Source of the DNA: UBA6183 sp046314755
GTDB taxonomy: Bacteria; Bacteroidota; Bacteroidia; UKL13-3
Assembly: GCA_046314755.1 (NCBI GenBank)
Contig: JBKDBG010000072.1
Coordinates: 1-33,904, forward strand
Direction of reading: 5' to 3'
DNA: 33,904 nucleotides
The notes under the pieces: generated by a model
Seen by the model: the letters and a program-made list of their open reading frames with translations, nothing else
Database searches by the model: none
Told to the model about the DNA's origin: nothing
Position numbers and translations under genes: made by a program
Part shown: piece after piece, positions 24,608 to 31,679 of the stretch
How the letters are laid out: each line of letters begins with the position of its first letter
How positions within the stretch are numbered: the first letter of the stretch is position 1

Positions 24608-26744
24608 ACTGATATTAACACTGTGCCTTTGTGCCTCTGTGGTTATTTCTTCTGCACAAAATGAAATCACCCTAGAAGACATTTGGACCAAAGGAACCTT
24701 TAGCGCCAAAGGAGTTGCCGGATTTAATTCCATGAATGACGGCAAATATTATTCGGCACAAGACCAAGAAGGAAACATCATCCGATATGGATTTGCAGAT
24801 GGCAAACCGGTTGATACCATTTTAAGTAAATCAGCTGCAAATATTGCCCGTTATTCATACCGATTTAATGCCGATGAAAGTAAACTCTTGTTAGAAAATA
24901 ACTTCACACAAATTTACCGCCACTCTTATGCAGCCAATATTTATGTGTATGACTTAAAAACAAAAAGTTTGTCTCAGCCCGTAAAAGATATGGTAATGCT
25001 GGCTGAGTTTTCGCCTGATGGAAACAAAATTGCCTACGTAAAAAATAATAACTTATATTATTACGACTTACGACAAAAAAAGGAAATTGAAATCACCCAA
25101 GACGGATTATCCAATCAAATTATTAATGGTGCAACTGATTGGGTATATGAAGAAGAATTTGCATTGAGCAAAGGTTTTTACTGGAACAGCAGCGGAACCC
25201 AATTGGCTTTTTACCGTTTTGACGAAAGCAAGGTAAAAGAATTTAGCATGACCATGTTTGGTAAATTATATCCTGAAGAATATAAATTTAAATACCCAAA
25301 AGCAGGCGAGGCGAATTCGGAAATACAAATTATTGTTTACAACCTCAACTCAGGTAAAAAACAAAATATCAATATTGGTGAAGAAAAAGATATTTACATT
25401 CCAAGAATTCACTGGACCAAAAATGAAAACACCTTATTTATTCAACGCCTGAATCGCTTGCAAAACAAACTGGAATTACTCAGCACAAACACATCCAACG
25501 GCAATACCAATATCATCTATACCGAAGAAAATAAAGCCTATATTGATGTTCCTGAAATTACTTTTTTAAAAGACGGAAAAAGTTTTATCATCAACAGTGA
25601 AAAAAGCGGATGGAACCATTTGTATCACTACCAGCTTAATGGCAGTTTAATTAAACAAATCACCCAAGGCAATTGGGATATAGATCAGTTTTACGGGGTG
25701 GATGAAAAACGTAAATTGGTGTATGTTTCAACTTCAGAAATCAACTCGGCCGAACGTTATGTGTATAGCATCAGTTTAGACGGAAAAAATAAAAAACAAC
25801 TCACCACTAAAAAAGGCTGGAACAGTGCCACATTTAATGCTGATTTTACATTTTTCTTGTGGAGTTACTCCAACATCAATACTGCACCATACTATGCATT
25901 ATGCAATGCAGCAGGAAAAGAATTGCGTGTATTGGAAGACAATAAAGCCTTGATGCAAAAATTATCAAACCATCAACTTGCGCAAGCTGAAATGAGCACA
26001 AGTTTAAATGCTTACAATGAAAGTTTAAATACCTTCACCATCAAACCGCCTCAATTTGATGCGCGTAAAAAATATCCGGTGCTGATGTATGTGTATGGAG
26101 GACCCGGACATCAACTGGCAGTAAACCGTTGGATGGGCGCAAATTATTTTTGGTACCAAATGCTTGCTGCAAAAGGTTATATCATTGTTTGTGTTGATGG
26201 TAGAGGAACCGGATTCAAAGGTGAAGCATTTAAAAAATCAACCTACCTACAATTGGGTAAATATGAAATTGAAGACCAAATTTATGTAGCCCAACAATTG
26301 GGTAAATTACCTTACGTTGATGCCAACAGAATTGGAATTTGGGGTTGGAGTTTTGGAGGCTATATGGCCAGCTTAGGCATTAGCAAAGGAGCAGATGTGT
26401 TTAAGGCGGCCATTGCCGTTGCTCCTGTAACCAACTGGAGGTACTACGATAATATTTACACCGAACGTTTTATGCGCACACCTCAAGAAAACGGTAAAAA
26501 CTATGACGAAAACTCACCCATCAATCATGTAGAAAAAATAAAAGGGAATTACTTAATTATTCACGGCACAGCCGATGATAATGTTCATTTTCAGAATGCA
26601 GTTGAAATGGTAAATCAAATGATTAAGAAAGGAGTGAAATTTGATAGTGAATATTATCCGAACAGCAACCATGGTATTGGTGGAGGCAAAACCCGTTTGC
26701 ATTTGTATGAACGTATGACGAGATTTATTTTAGAAAAATTGTAA
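24597..26744 (+). CDS. S9 family peptidase, dipeptidyl-peptidase IV-like
   Basis: Exported serine exopeptidase of 715 aa that removes N-terminal dipeptides, usually X-Pro or X-Ala. An N-terminal DPP-IV beta-propeller (about 40-480, with the DWVYEEEF substrate-binding Glu pair) precedes an alpha/beta-hydrolase domain. The catalytic triad is Ser585 (GWSFGGYMAS), the Asp of HGTADDNVHFQ (660-661) and His692 (NSNHG). The signal peptide is MKNKLILTLCLCASVVISSAQ. Its hydrophobic core is encoded by the right inverted repeat of the preceding cassette, and the Cys pair does not make a lipobox. Alternative starts at 24585 and 24591 add two to four residues. The downstream 36-aa ORF and two POT peptide carriers suggest a peptide-uptake role. 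Confidence 0.95.
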   Translation: MKNKLILTLCLCASVVISSAQNEITLEDIWTKGTFSAKGVAGFNSMNDGKYYSAQDQEGNIIRYGFADGKPVDTILSKSAANIARYSYRFNADESKLLLENNFTQIYRHSYAANIYVYDLKTKSLSQPVKDMVMLAEFSPDGNKIAYVKNNNLYYYDLRQKKEIEITQDGLSNQIINGATDWVYEEEFALSKGFYWNSSGTQLAFYRFDESKVKEFSMTMFGKLYPEEYKFKYPKAGEANSEIQIIVYNLNSGKKQNINIGEEKDIYIPRIHWTKNENTLFIQRLNRLQNKLELLSTNTSNGNTNIIYTEENKAYIDVPEITFLKDGKSFIINSEKSGWNHLYHYQLNGSLIKQITQGNWDIDQFYGVDEKRKLVYVSTSEINSAERYVYSISLDGKNKKQLTTKKGWNSATFNADFTFFLWSYSNINTAPYYALCNAAGKELRVLEDNKALMQKLSNHQLAQAEMSTSLNAYNESLNTFTIKPPQFDARKKYPVLMYVYGGPGHQLAVNRWMGANYFWYQMLAAKGYIIVCVDGRGTGFKGEAFKKSTYLQLGKYEIEDQIYVAQQLGKLPYVDANRIGIWGWSFGGYMASLGISKGADVFKAAIAVAPVTNWRYYDNIYTERFMRTPQENGKNYDENSPINHVEKIKGNYLIIHGTADDNVHFQNAVEMVNQMIKKGVKFDSEYYPNSNHGIGGGKTRLHLYERMTRFILEKL
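24619..24646 (-). repeat. Right inverted repeat of the GxxExxY cassette, inside a signal peptide
   Basis: Reverse complement of the left repeat (17/17 outer, 24/28 overall). It is read in frame as the LTLCLCASVV core of the DPP-IV-like signal peptide. Confidence 0.85.
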
Positions 26745-26854
26745 TGAGAAAAAAACTTCAACCGTTTATTGATTTGCTGTTTACCCTTGTTATTTTGTTT
26801 GCAACCATGGTTGTACTTTACTTCATGATGCTTGGACTTACATTATTAAATTGA
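26744..26854 (+). CDS. Small single-pass membrane protein (36 aa)
   Basis: The ATG overlaps the last base of the DPP-IV stop (TAATG), so translation is probably coupled. The product has a basic N-terminus (MRKKLQPFIDL) and one hydrophobic helix of about 22 residues (LFTLVILFATMVVLYFMMLG), then a short tail ending in LN. There is no Cys lipobox and no signal-peptidase site, so a type II or N-in membrane anchor is expected. It is not a recognised family. The gene ends 51 bp before the first POT transporter. Coding status is supported by position, coupling and composition; it has not been tested by conservation. Confidence 0.6.
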   Translation: MRKKLQPFIDLLFTLVILFATMVVLYFMMLGLTLLN

Positions 26855-26905
26855 ATTTGCATAATTGCACCTTAAGTTTATATTGCAAGTAAATATCGTT
26901 TTATT

Positions 26906-28429
26906 ATGAGTCAATCAAAAGGACACCCAAAAGGATTATACCTATTATTTTTCACCGAAATGTGGGAGCGCTTCAGCTACTATGGCATGCGCGCCATTTT
27001 CACTTTGTTCATGATTAAAGCGTTGGTTTTCGATAAAACCTTTGCTTCAGAAATTTATGGCAGTTATACTGGATTGGTTTACCTCACTCCACTTGTTGGT
27101 GGTTATGTAGCCGACAGATATTGGGGTAATCGTAAATCTATATTGGCAGGTGGATTACTCATGGCCATTGGGCAATTTTGTATGTTCATCTCTGCTTCTA
27201 ATTTTCAAAACGCAGCCTTTGCACAACCCATGTTATTTGTTGGTTTAGGATTTTTAATTTTCGGTAACGGGTTTTTCAAACCAAATATTTCAACCATGGT
27301 AGGGCAATTGTATGCCGAAGGCGATAAACGAGTAGACTCCGCCTTTACCATTTTTTATATGGGTATTAACTTAGGTGCATTCTTCGCACCATTGGTTTGT
27401 GGAGGCTTTGGAGATACCGGAAATCCTGAAGATTTTAAATGGGGCTTCTTGGCTGCTTGTATTGGTATGGTGATTAGTATTGTATCGTTCGAATTACTAA
27501 AAAACAAATACATAGTTACACCAAGCGGTGAAGGCATTGGAATGAAACCTGCTAAAAAAGATATTGGCAACGAAGCAAAATCGCCTAAAATGCCACTTTC
27601 GCATATCTTAATATGGATAGTTGGCTCTATTGGTTTGTTTGTGTTGTTCTTCAATGTAATGGATTTAGGTTTGATTGGTTCATCCATTTTTGCAATTACC
27701 ATTATTGGTCCTGCAGCCATCATAACAGATAAATCATTAAGCAAAACAGAGAAAGAACGTATTTGGGTAATTTACATCTTAGCGTTTTTTGTTATTTTCT
27801 TTTGGGCTGCCTTTGAACAAGCCGGTGCCTCGTTAACATTTTTTGCTGAAGAACAAACCGATCGTCATTTGTTCGGAACAGAAATTCCGGCCAGCTTTTT
27901 CCAAGCCATTAATGCGGTGTTAATTGTAATTCTCGCTCCGGTTTTTGCCGCCATTTGGACATTCCTTGGCAACCGCAATTCAGAACCTTCATCACCTACC
28001 AAACAAGCATTTGGATTGTTGTTTTTATCCATCGGTTATTTGGTGATTGCATTTGGAGTGAAAGGCATAGACCCAACCATCAAAGTAAGCATGATGTGGT
28101 TATTCAGTTTGTACTTATTACATACTATTGGTGAATTGTGTTTATCACCAATTGGTTTAGCCATGGTAGTAAAACTTGCTCCTGCTAAATTTGCTTCATT
28201 ATTAATGGGAGTATGGTTCTTATCAACTGCTGCAGCCAATAAATTTGCAGGTACTTTAAGTGGTTTATACCCTGATCCGTCAAGGCCTACACCACCTTCT
28301 TTCTTAGGTTTTGAAATTACCGGATTATATGAGTTTTTTATGGTGTTCGTTGTATTATCCGGCATTGCTTCTCTCATCTTATTTGTGTTGAGTAAGAAGT
28401 TGCAAAAAATGATGCACGGCATCGCATAA
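26906..28429 (+). CDS. POT family peptide MFS transporter 1
   Basis: Proton-coupled oligopeptide transporter of 507 aa in the inner membrane, importing di- and tripeptides. The PTR2 signatures are present: EMWERFSYYGM in TM1 (ExxERFxYY, proton coupling), GNGFFKPNIS with the TM4 Lys, FTIFYMGINLGAFFAP in TM5, and GELCLSPIG in TM10 with the conserved Glu. The TM7 region has FWAAFEQAG with Glu304. It is preceded by the DPP-IV-like gene and the small membrane ORF and followed by a strong terminator. No clear promoter was found in the 51-bp gap, so it may share the DPP-IV transcript. Confidence 0.96.
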   Translation: MSQSKGHPKGLYLLFFTEMWERFSYYGMRAIFTLFMIKALVFDKTFASEIYGSYTGLVYLTPLVGGYVADRYWGNRKSILAGGLLMAIGQFCMFISASNFQNAAFAQPMLFVGLGFLIFGNGFFKPNISTMVGQLYAEGDKRVDSAFTIFYMGINLGAFFAPLVCGGFGDTGNPEDFKWGFLAACIGMVISIVSFELLKNKYIVTPSGEGIGMKPAKKDIGNEAKSPKMPLSHILIWIVGSIGLFVLFFNVMDLGLIGSSIFAITIIGPAAIITDKSLSKTEKERIWVIYILAFFVIFFWAAFEQAGASLTFFAEEQTDRHLFGTEIPASFFQAINAVLIVILAPVFAAIWTFLGNRNSEPSSPTKQAFGLLFLSIGYLVIAFGVKGIDPTIKVSMMWLFSLYLLHTIGELCLSPIGLAMVVKLAPAKFASLLMGVWFLSTAAANKFAGTLSGLYPDPSRPTPPSFLGFEITGLYEFFMVFVVLSGIASLILFVLSKKLQKMMHGIA

Positions 28430-28454
28430 AGATTCCTAAATCAATCTAATAAAT

Positions 28455-28511
28455 TCCTTCAAGTTGATGTTTCTAAACCATTCGAAACTGTCAACTTGTA
28501 GGATTTTTTTT
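28455..28511 (+). terminator. Rho-independent terminator after POT transporter 1
   Basis: Long hairpin: TCCTTCAAGTTGA (28455-28467) pairs with TCAACTTGTAGGA (28491-28503) with one mismatch. An inner GTTTC/GAAAC stem adds to it, and eight Ts follow. It begins 25 bp after the stop codon. Confidence 0.85.
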
Positions 28512-28534
28512 ATATGGTTAGTTGGTAAAGGGAT

Positions 28535-28560
28535 TAGTTGGTAGTTGGTAGTTGGTAGTT
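28535..28560 (+). repeat. Tandem repeat (TAGTTGG)n
   Basis: 3.7 perfect copies of the heptamer TAGTTGG, with degenerate units on both sides (GGTTAGTTGGTAAAGG before, TAGTTTGTAGTGGTTAG after). Confidence 0.85.
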
Positions 28561-28595
28561 TGTAGTGGTTAGTTTGAAGTTCTTGAAAACCGGTC

Positions 28596-28706
28596 AACAC
28601 TATTCAGGGATGTTCAGGAGAATTGAAAGATTACAAGATTGAAAGATTGAAAGATTGAAAACTTAAAACTCAACACTTAAAACTTAAAACTTAAAATTCA
28701 TCATTC
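28596..28706 (+). repeat. Direct repeat copy 1
   Basis: A 25-bp non-repetitive head (AACACTATTCAGGGATG...) is followed by GAAAGATT octamers and AAAACTT heptamers. Positions 28596-28694 match 28822-28920 at 98 of 99 bases (C at 28634 is A at 28860). Confidence 0.9.
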
Positions 28707-28821
28707 CCACCCGCACCCTGACCCTGAAGGGCACAGCCGCACAAGGATTGATTATTAGCACATTGGCTCATTCACATCTTTTCCAAGGCTGCGAAGTTCG
28801 AGTATGGTCATTAAACCAATA

Positions 28822-28939
28822 AACACTATTCAGGGATGTTCAGGAGAATTGAAAGATTAAAAGATTGAAAGATTGAAAGATTGAAAACTTAAAACTCAAC
28901 ACTTAAAACTTAAAACTTAACACTTAAAACTCATCATTC
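28822..28939 (+). repeat. Direct repeat copy 2
   Basis: Second copy, 226 bp downstream of the first, with one substitution in the first 99 bp. It has an additional ACTTAAA unit before the shared TCATCATTC end. Confidence 0.9.
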
Positions 28940-29014
28940 ATAACTCATCACTCAACATGCATAACTTAACACTCAACTCTTCCCCTCTAACTAAAATTTA
29001 CTATATTGGCAGCC

Positions 29015-30655
29015 ATGACAACAACTCGTAAACATCCTAAAGGACTACCCTACTTGTTTTTTACTGAAATGTGGGAACGCTTTGGCTACTACCTTATGCT
29101 GGGCATTTTCTTTTTATATATGACTGATGCCGACAAAGGCGGTTTAGCATTGGATAAAAAGGAGGCAGCAGATATTTTTGGAACTTACATCGCCTTGGTA
29201 TTTATTACCCCTTTTGTTGGAGGACTTTTAGCCGACAGGGTATTGGGTTATCGCTTGTCCATTTCAATTGGCGGGGTATTGATGGGTTTGGGTTACATGT
29301 TGTTGGCCATTCCGGGACAAACTACGTTTTTCATTTCTTTAGGTTTGATGATTATTGGTAATGGATTTTTCAAACCAAATATTTCAACTTTACTGGGTAA
29401 TTTATACAATGAGCCTCAATACAAGGCCAACAAAGATGCCGGATATAACATATTTTATATGGGCATTAATATTGGTGCATTCATCTGTAATTTTTTTGCA
29501 GCCTACTTGCGTAATAACTTCGGTTGGGGTTATGCATTTTTTGCAGCAGGTGTAGGTATGTTTGTTGGCATAGCCATATTTTGGGCAGGCAGCAAACATT
29601 ATAAAGCAGTAGATACCATAAAACCGAGCAAACCGGAGGACATGAGCGTTGGAAAAATTCTTGGCATTGTATTGGTACCGGCTATTATAGCAGGTATTTT
29701 AGGCTGGTATATTCCATCCAATATTTTCGGTAGCGACAGTACCGATGCTTTCATTTTTGGAGCAATTCCAATTGTGATATTTTACATTTCATTATTGGTG
29801 AGAAGCAGTGATGAAGACCGTAAACCTATTTCGGCATTACTGGCCATTATGGGTGTGGTGGTTATTTTTTGGGCCATATTCAAACAAAACGGAACAGCGC
29901 TTACCACTTGGGCGGAGAGTTATACCAACAGAGAACTGCCGGCTTCAGTAGTGCCAACCACAAAAGCCTTAGGCATGGTGCAAGAGGTTACCTATACCAA
30001 AGACACTGTTATTGCAGTGGATGAACAATTCCGGACCATTAAAGGTACTGATGGCAAACCCTTGAAAGAAATCAACTACCCACATTATTTTAAAAATATT
30101 CCTCCGGAACAATTGCCTCAAGAAGGCGGTTCAATGCAATTGATTTCTACAGAATTATTCCAATCCATAAATCCGTTTTTTGTGGTGATTCTTACTCCAT
30201 TGGTGGTAGGATTTTTTGCCTTATTGCGCAGAAAAGGAAGAGAACCCGGAACCGCAGCAAAAATATTTTGGGGTTTATTGATTACTGCAATTTCAACCAC
30301 GGTAATGATTGCCGCAGTTGCAGTGGGAATGAATGGTGCTGAAAAAGTTTCGGCCTGGTGGTTAATTGGCACTTACGGAGTAATTACAGTTGGTGAATTA
30401 TGTTTGAGTCCAATGGGGTTATCATTGGTGTCAAAATTGGCTCCTCCCCGCTTAACCGCATTAATGATGGGCGGATGGATGCTCAGTACTTCTATTGGAA
30501 ACAAACTCAGCGGAGTATTGGCCAGCCTATGGGATACCTATGAAAACAAACAATGGTTTTTTACCGTAAACTGTATTATTGTTTTAATAGCAGCCTTGGG
30601 CATTATGGCCATGCTAAAGTGGTTAACCAAAATTATTAAAGAACACGGAGCATAG
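29015..30655 (+). CDS. POT family peptide MFS transporter 2
   Basis: Paralogue of the previous transporter, 546 aa. It keeps EMWERFGYYLM in TM1, GNGFFKPNIS in TM4, YNIFYMGINIGAF in TM5 and GELCLSPMGLS in TM10. Two differences stand out. The TM7 motif has FWAIFKQNG, with Lys290 where the first copy has Glu304. An extra loop of about 70 residues follows (about 308-378, with YTKDTVIAVDEQFRTI and NYPHYFKNIPPEQLP), which the first copy lacks. The loop is hydrophilic and should face one side of the membrane as a small domain. An in-frame TTG at 29006 was rejected for the ATG. A different substrate range is possible but unproven. Confidence 0.95.
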   Translation: MTTTRKHPKGLPYLFFTEMWERFGYYLMLGIFFLYMTDADKGGLALDKKEAADIFGTYIALVFITPFVGGLLADRVLGYRLSISIGGVLMGLGYMLLAIPGQTTFFISLGLMIIGNGFFKPNISTLLGNLYNEPQYKANKDAGYNIFYMGINIGAFICNFFAAYLRNNFGWGYAFFAAGVGMFVGIAIFWAGSKHYKAVDTIKPSKPEDMSVGKILGIVLVPAIIAGILGWYIPSNIFGSDSTDAFIFGAIPIVIFYISLLVRSSDEDRKPISALLAIMGVVVIFWAIFKQNGTALTTWAESYTNRELPASVVPTTKALGMVQEVTYTKDTVIAVDEQFRTIKGTDGKPLKEINYPHYFKNIPPEQLPQEGGSMQLISTELFQSINPFFVVILTPLVVGFFALLRRKGREPGTAAKIFWGLLITAISTTVMIAAVAVGMNGAEKVSAWWLIGTYGVITVGELCLSPMGLSLVSKLAPPRLTALMMGGWMLSTSIGNKLSGVLASLWDTYENKQWFFTVNCIIVLIAALGIMAMLKWLTKIIKEHGA

Positions 30656-30695
30656 GGTTTTGTTCCCTTACCAATAAACCGTTAATTTGCATACG

Positions 30696-31109
30696 ATGAA
30701 AAACTACCAACCTCCTCATCTTATCGATTTCAACAAATTGGGTGAAAGCAATATCGGATACCTTTCGGTTGCTGAAAATAAAAATTTACCCTTTACGGTT
30801 GAACGTGTTTTTTGGACCTACTATACCCCTGAAAGTATTGTTCGCGGCAGACATGCCCACCATGAAACCGAACAAATATTAATTGCGGTAACGGGAAGAA
30901 TTATCGTGAATACGGAAGATGCACAAGGCAATATCCAAACCTTTGTGTTAGACGAACCGAACAAAGCGGTTTATATTCCACCTAATGTGTGGCACACCAT
31001 GCAATACAGCCATACTGCCATTCAATTGGTGTTGGCCTCAAAAGCTTATGATGAGAAAGATTACATTCGGGATCACAATAACTTTTTAAAAGTTTGGGGG
31101 AATAAATAA
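30696..31109 (+). CDS. Sugar 3,4-ketoisomerase, FdtA/QdtA (WxcM C-terminal) family
   Basis: Cupin enzyme of 137 aa that isomerises dTDP-4-keto-6-deoxyglucose to the 3-keto sugar. The cupin core has RGRHAHHETEQILIAVTGRI, with the active-site His pair in RGxHAH, and YIPPNVWHTMQYS, closing with the family-typical YDEKDYIRDHNNF. FdtA (galacto product) and QdtA (gluco product) are not separable by eye. An in-frame TTG at 30687 was rejected for the ATG at 30696. The stop overlaps the next gene's ATG (TAATG), which points to coupled translation. It is the first gene of a five-gene glycan operon within this window; rmlA/rmlB, which make its substrate, are not in view. Confidence 0.92.
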   Translation: MKNYQPPHLIDFNKLGESNIGYLSVAENKNLPFTVERVFWTYYTPESIVRGRHAHHETEQILIAVTGRIIVNTEDAQGNIQTFVLDEPNKAVYIPPNVWHTMQYSHTAIQLVLASKAYDEKDYIRDHNNFLKVWGNK

Positions 31110-31675
31110 TGTCGGGACCAAAAATACATCCTCATGCCATTGTTGAAACCGACCAAATCGGTGATGATACCCGAGTGTGGGCCTTTGTACATATTTTAAA
31201 AGGCGCAAAAATTGGTTCGGGCTGCAACATCTGCGACCACTGTTATTTGGAATATGATGTGGTGATTGGAAACAATGTAACCGTTAAATGTGGTATCTAC
31301 ATCTGGGAAAAAACCACCATTGAAGATGATGTGTTCCTTGGCCCGAATGTGGTATTCACCAATAATCCTCGACCAAGAAGTAAACAATACATTGATCATT
31401 ACAAAACACACATTAAACAAGGGGCTTCAATTGGTGCCAACTCTACCATTTTGGGTGGAGTAACCATTGGTAAATATGCCATGGCAGGAATGGGCAGCGT
31501 AATTACCAAAGATGTGCCGGATTATGCATTGGTGTACGGAAACCCGGCCAAAATTAAAGGTTGGGTGGATGAAGAAGGCGATAATTTATATGAAAATGAA
31601 GCAGGCTTTTTTACAAATGAAAAAGGCAGACGCTATCAAAAAACAGACAACGGATTAACCCCGGTTCAAGAATAA
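31109..31675 (+). CDS. Left-handed beta-helix acyltransferase, WxcM N-terminal / FdtC-like
   Basis: Hexapeptide-repeat acyltransferase of 188 aa. The repeats run from IHPHAIVE to about residue 150, with coils such as VWAFVHILKGAKIGSGCNI, CYLEYDVVIGNNVTVKCGI and ASIGANSTILGGVTIGKYA. The fold-typical NPAKIKGW end follows, then a short C-terminal tail. In the same setting relatives N-acetylate dTDP-3-amino-3,6-dideoxyhexose with acetyl-CoA. The loop NNPRPRSKQYIDH is the usual insertion between coils that shapes the active site. It overlaps the ketoisomerase stop by 1 bp and lies 4 bp before the aminotransferase gene. The acyl donor cannot be told from sequence. Confidence 0.92.
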   Translation: MSGPKIHPHAIVETDQIGDDTRVWAFVHILKGAKIGSGCNICDHCYLEYDVVIGNNVTVKCGIYIWEKTTIEDDVFLGPNVVFTNNPRPRSKQYIDHYKTHIKQGASIGANSTILGGVTIGKYAMAGMGSVITKDVPDYALVYGNPAKIKGWVDEEGDNLYENEAGFFTNEKGRRYQKTDNGLTPVQE

Positions 31676-31679
31676 AAAT

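Larger units (their letters stand above)
24180..24646. mobile_element. Candidate IR-flanked GxxExxY cassette (467 bp)
   Basis: A single GxxExxY gene fills the space between two 28-bp imperfect inverted repeats (24/28 match, outer 17 bp identical). The left repeat ends 1 bp before the start codon and the right repeat begins 11 bp after the stop codon. There is no transposase, and no target duplication was found outside the repeats. The compact IR-gene-IR layout suggests a small mobile or once-mobile unit, perhaps moved in trans or by its own nuclease. This is inference from layout; transposition is not shown. Confidence 0.5.
28430..29014. other. Repeat-rich gap between the two POT genes
   Basis: 585 bp without a supported gene. 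In order it holds the terminator, a TAGTTGG tandem tract, a first copy of a 99-bp duplicated block built from GAAAGATT and AAAACTT units, and a unique segment of 115 bp. That segment includes the GC-richer CCCTGACCCTGAAGGGC and a TTAGCACATTGGCTCATT stretch. The second copy of the block and a run of loose ACTCATC/ACTTAAC units follow up to the second transporter. Large parts of the plus strand lack G, so an RNA leader would be almost unstructured. No tRNA, CRISPR or ORF was seen. Confidence 0.75.

Noticed and set aside
24597..24660. Lipoprotein signal for the DPP-IV-like enzyme (Cys pair in the hydrophobic core)
   Set aside because: Neither Cys has Gly, Ala or Ser at -1 in a lipobox, and SSAQ gives a normal cleavage site.
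27355..28422. Minus-strand ORFs of 128-129 codons within POT transporter 1
   Set aside because: Antisense frames of a transmembrane protein; no start context or family match.
28707..28821. Small RNA or tRNA between the repeat copies
   Set aside because: No cloverleaf, no strong hairpin and no promoter with both elements were found; only a 4-bp CCCT/AGGG stem is present.
28596..28939. CRISPR-like array
   Set aside because: Repeats are directly adjacent or form one large duplicated block, with no regular spacers and no cas genes nearby.
29006..29014. TTG start for POT transporter 2
   Set aside because: The ATG at 29015 gives the normal short N-terminus before the ExxERFxYY helix.
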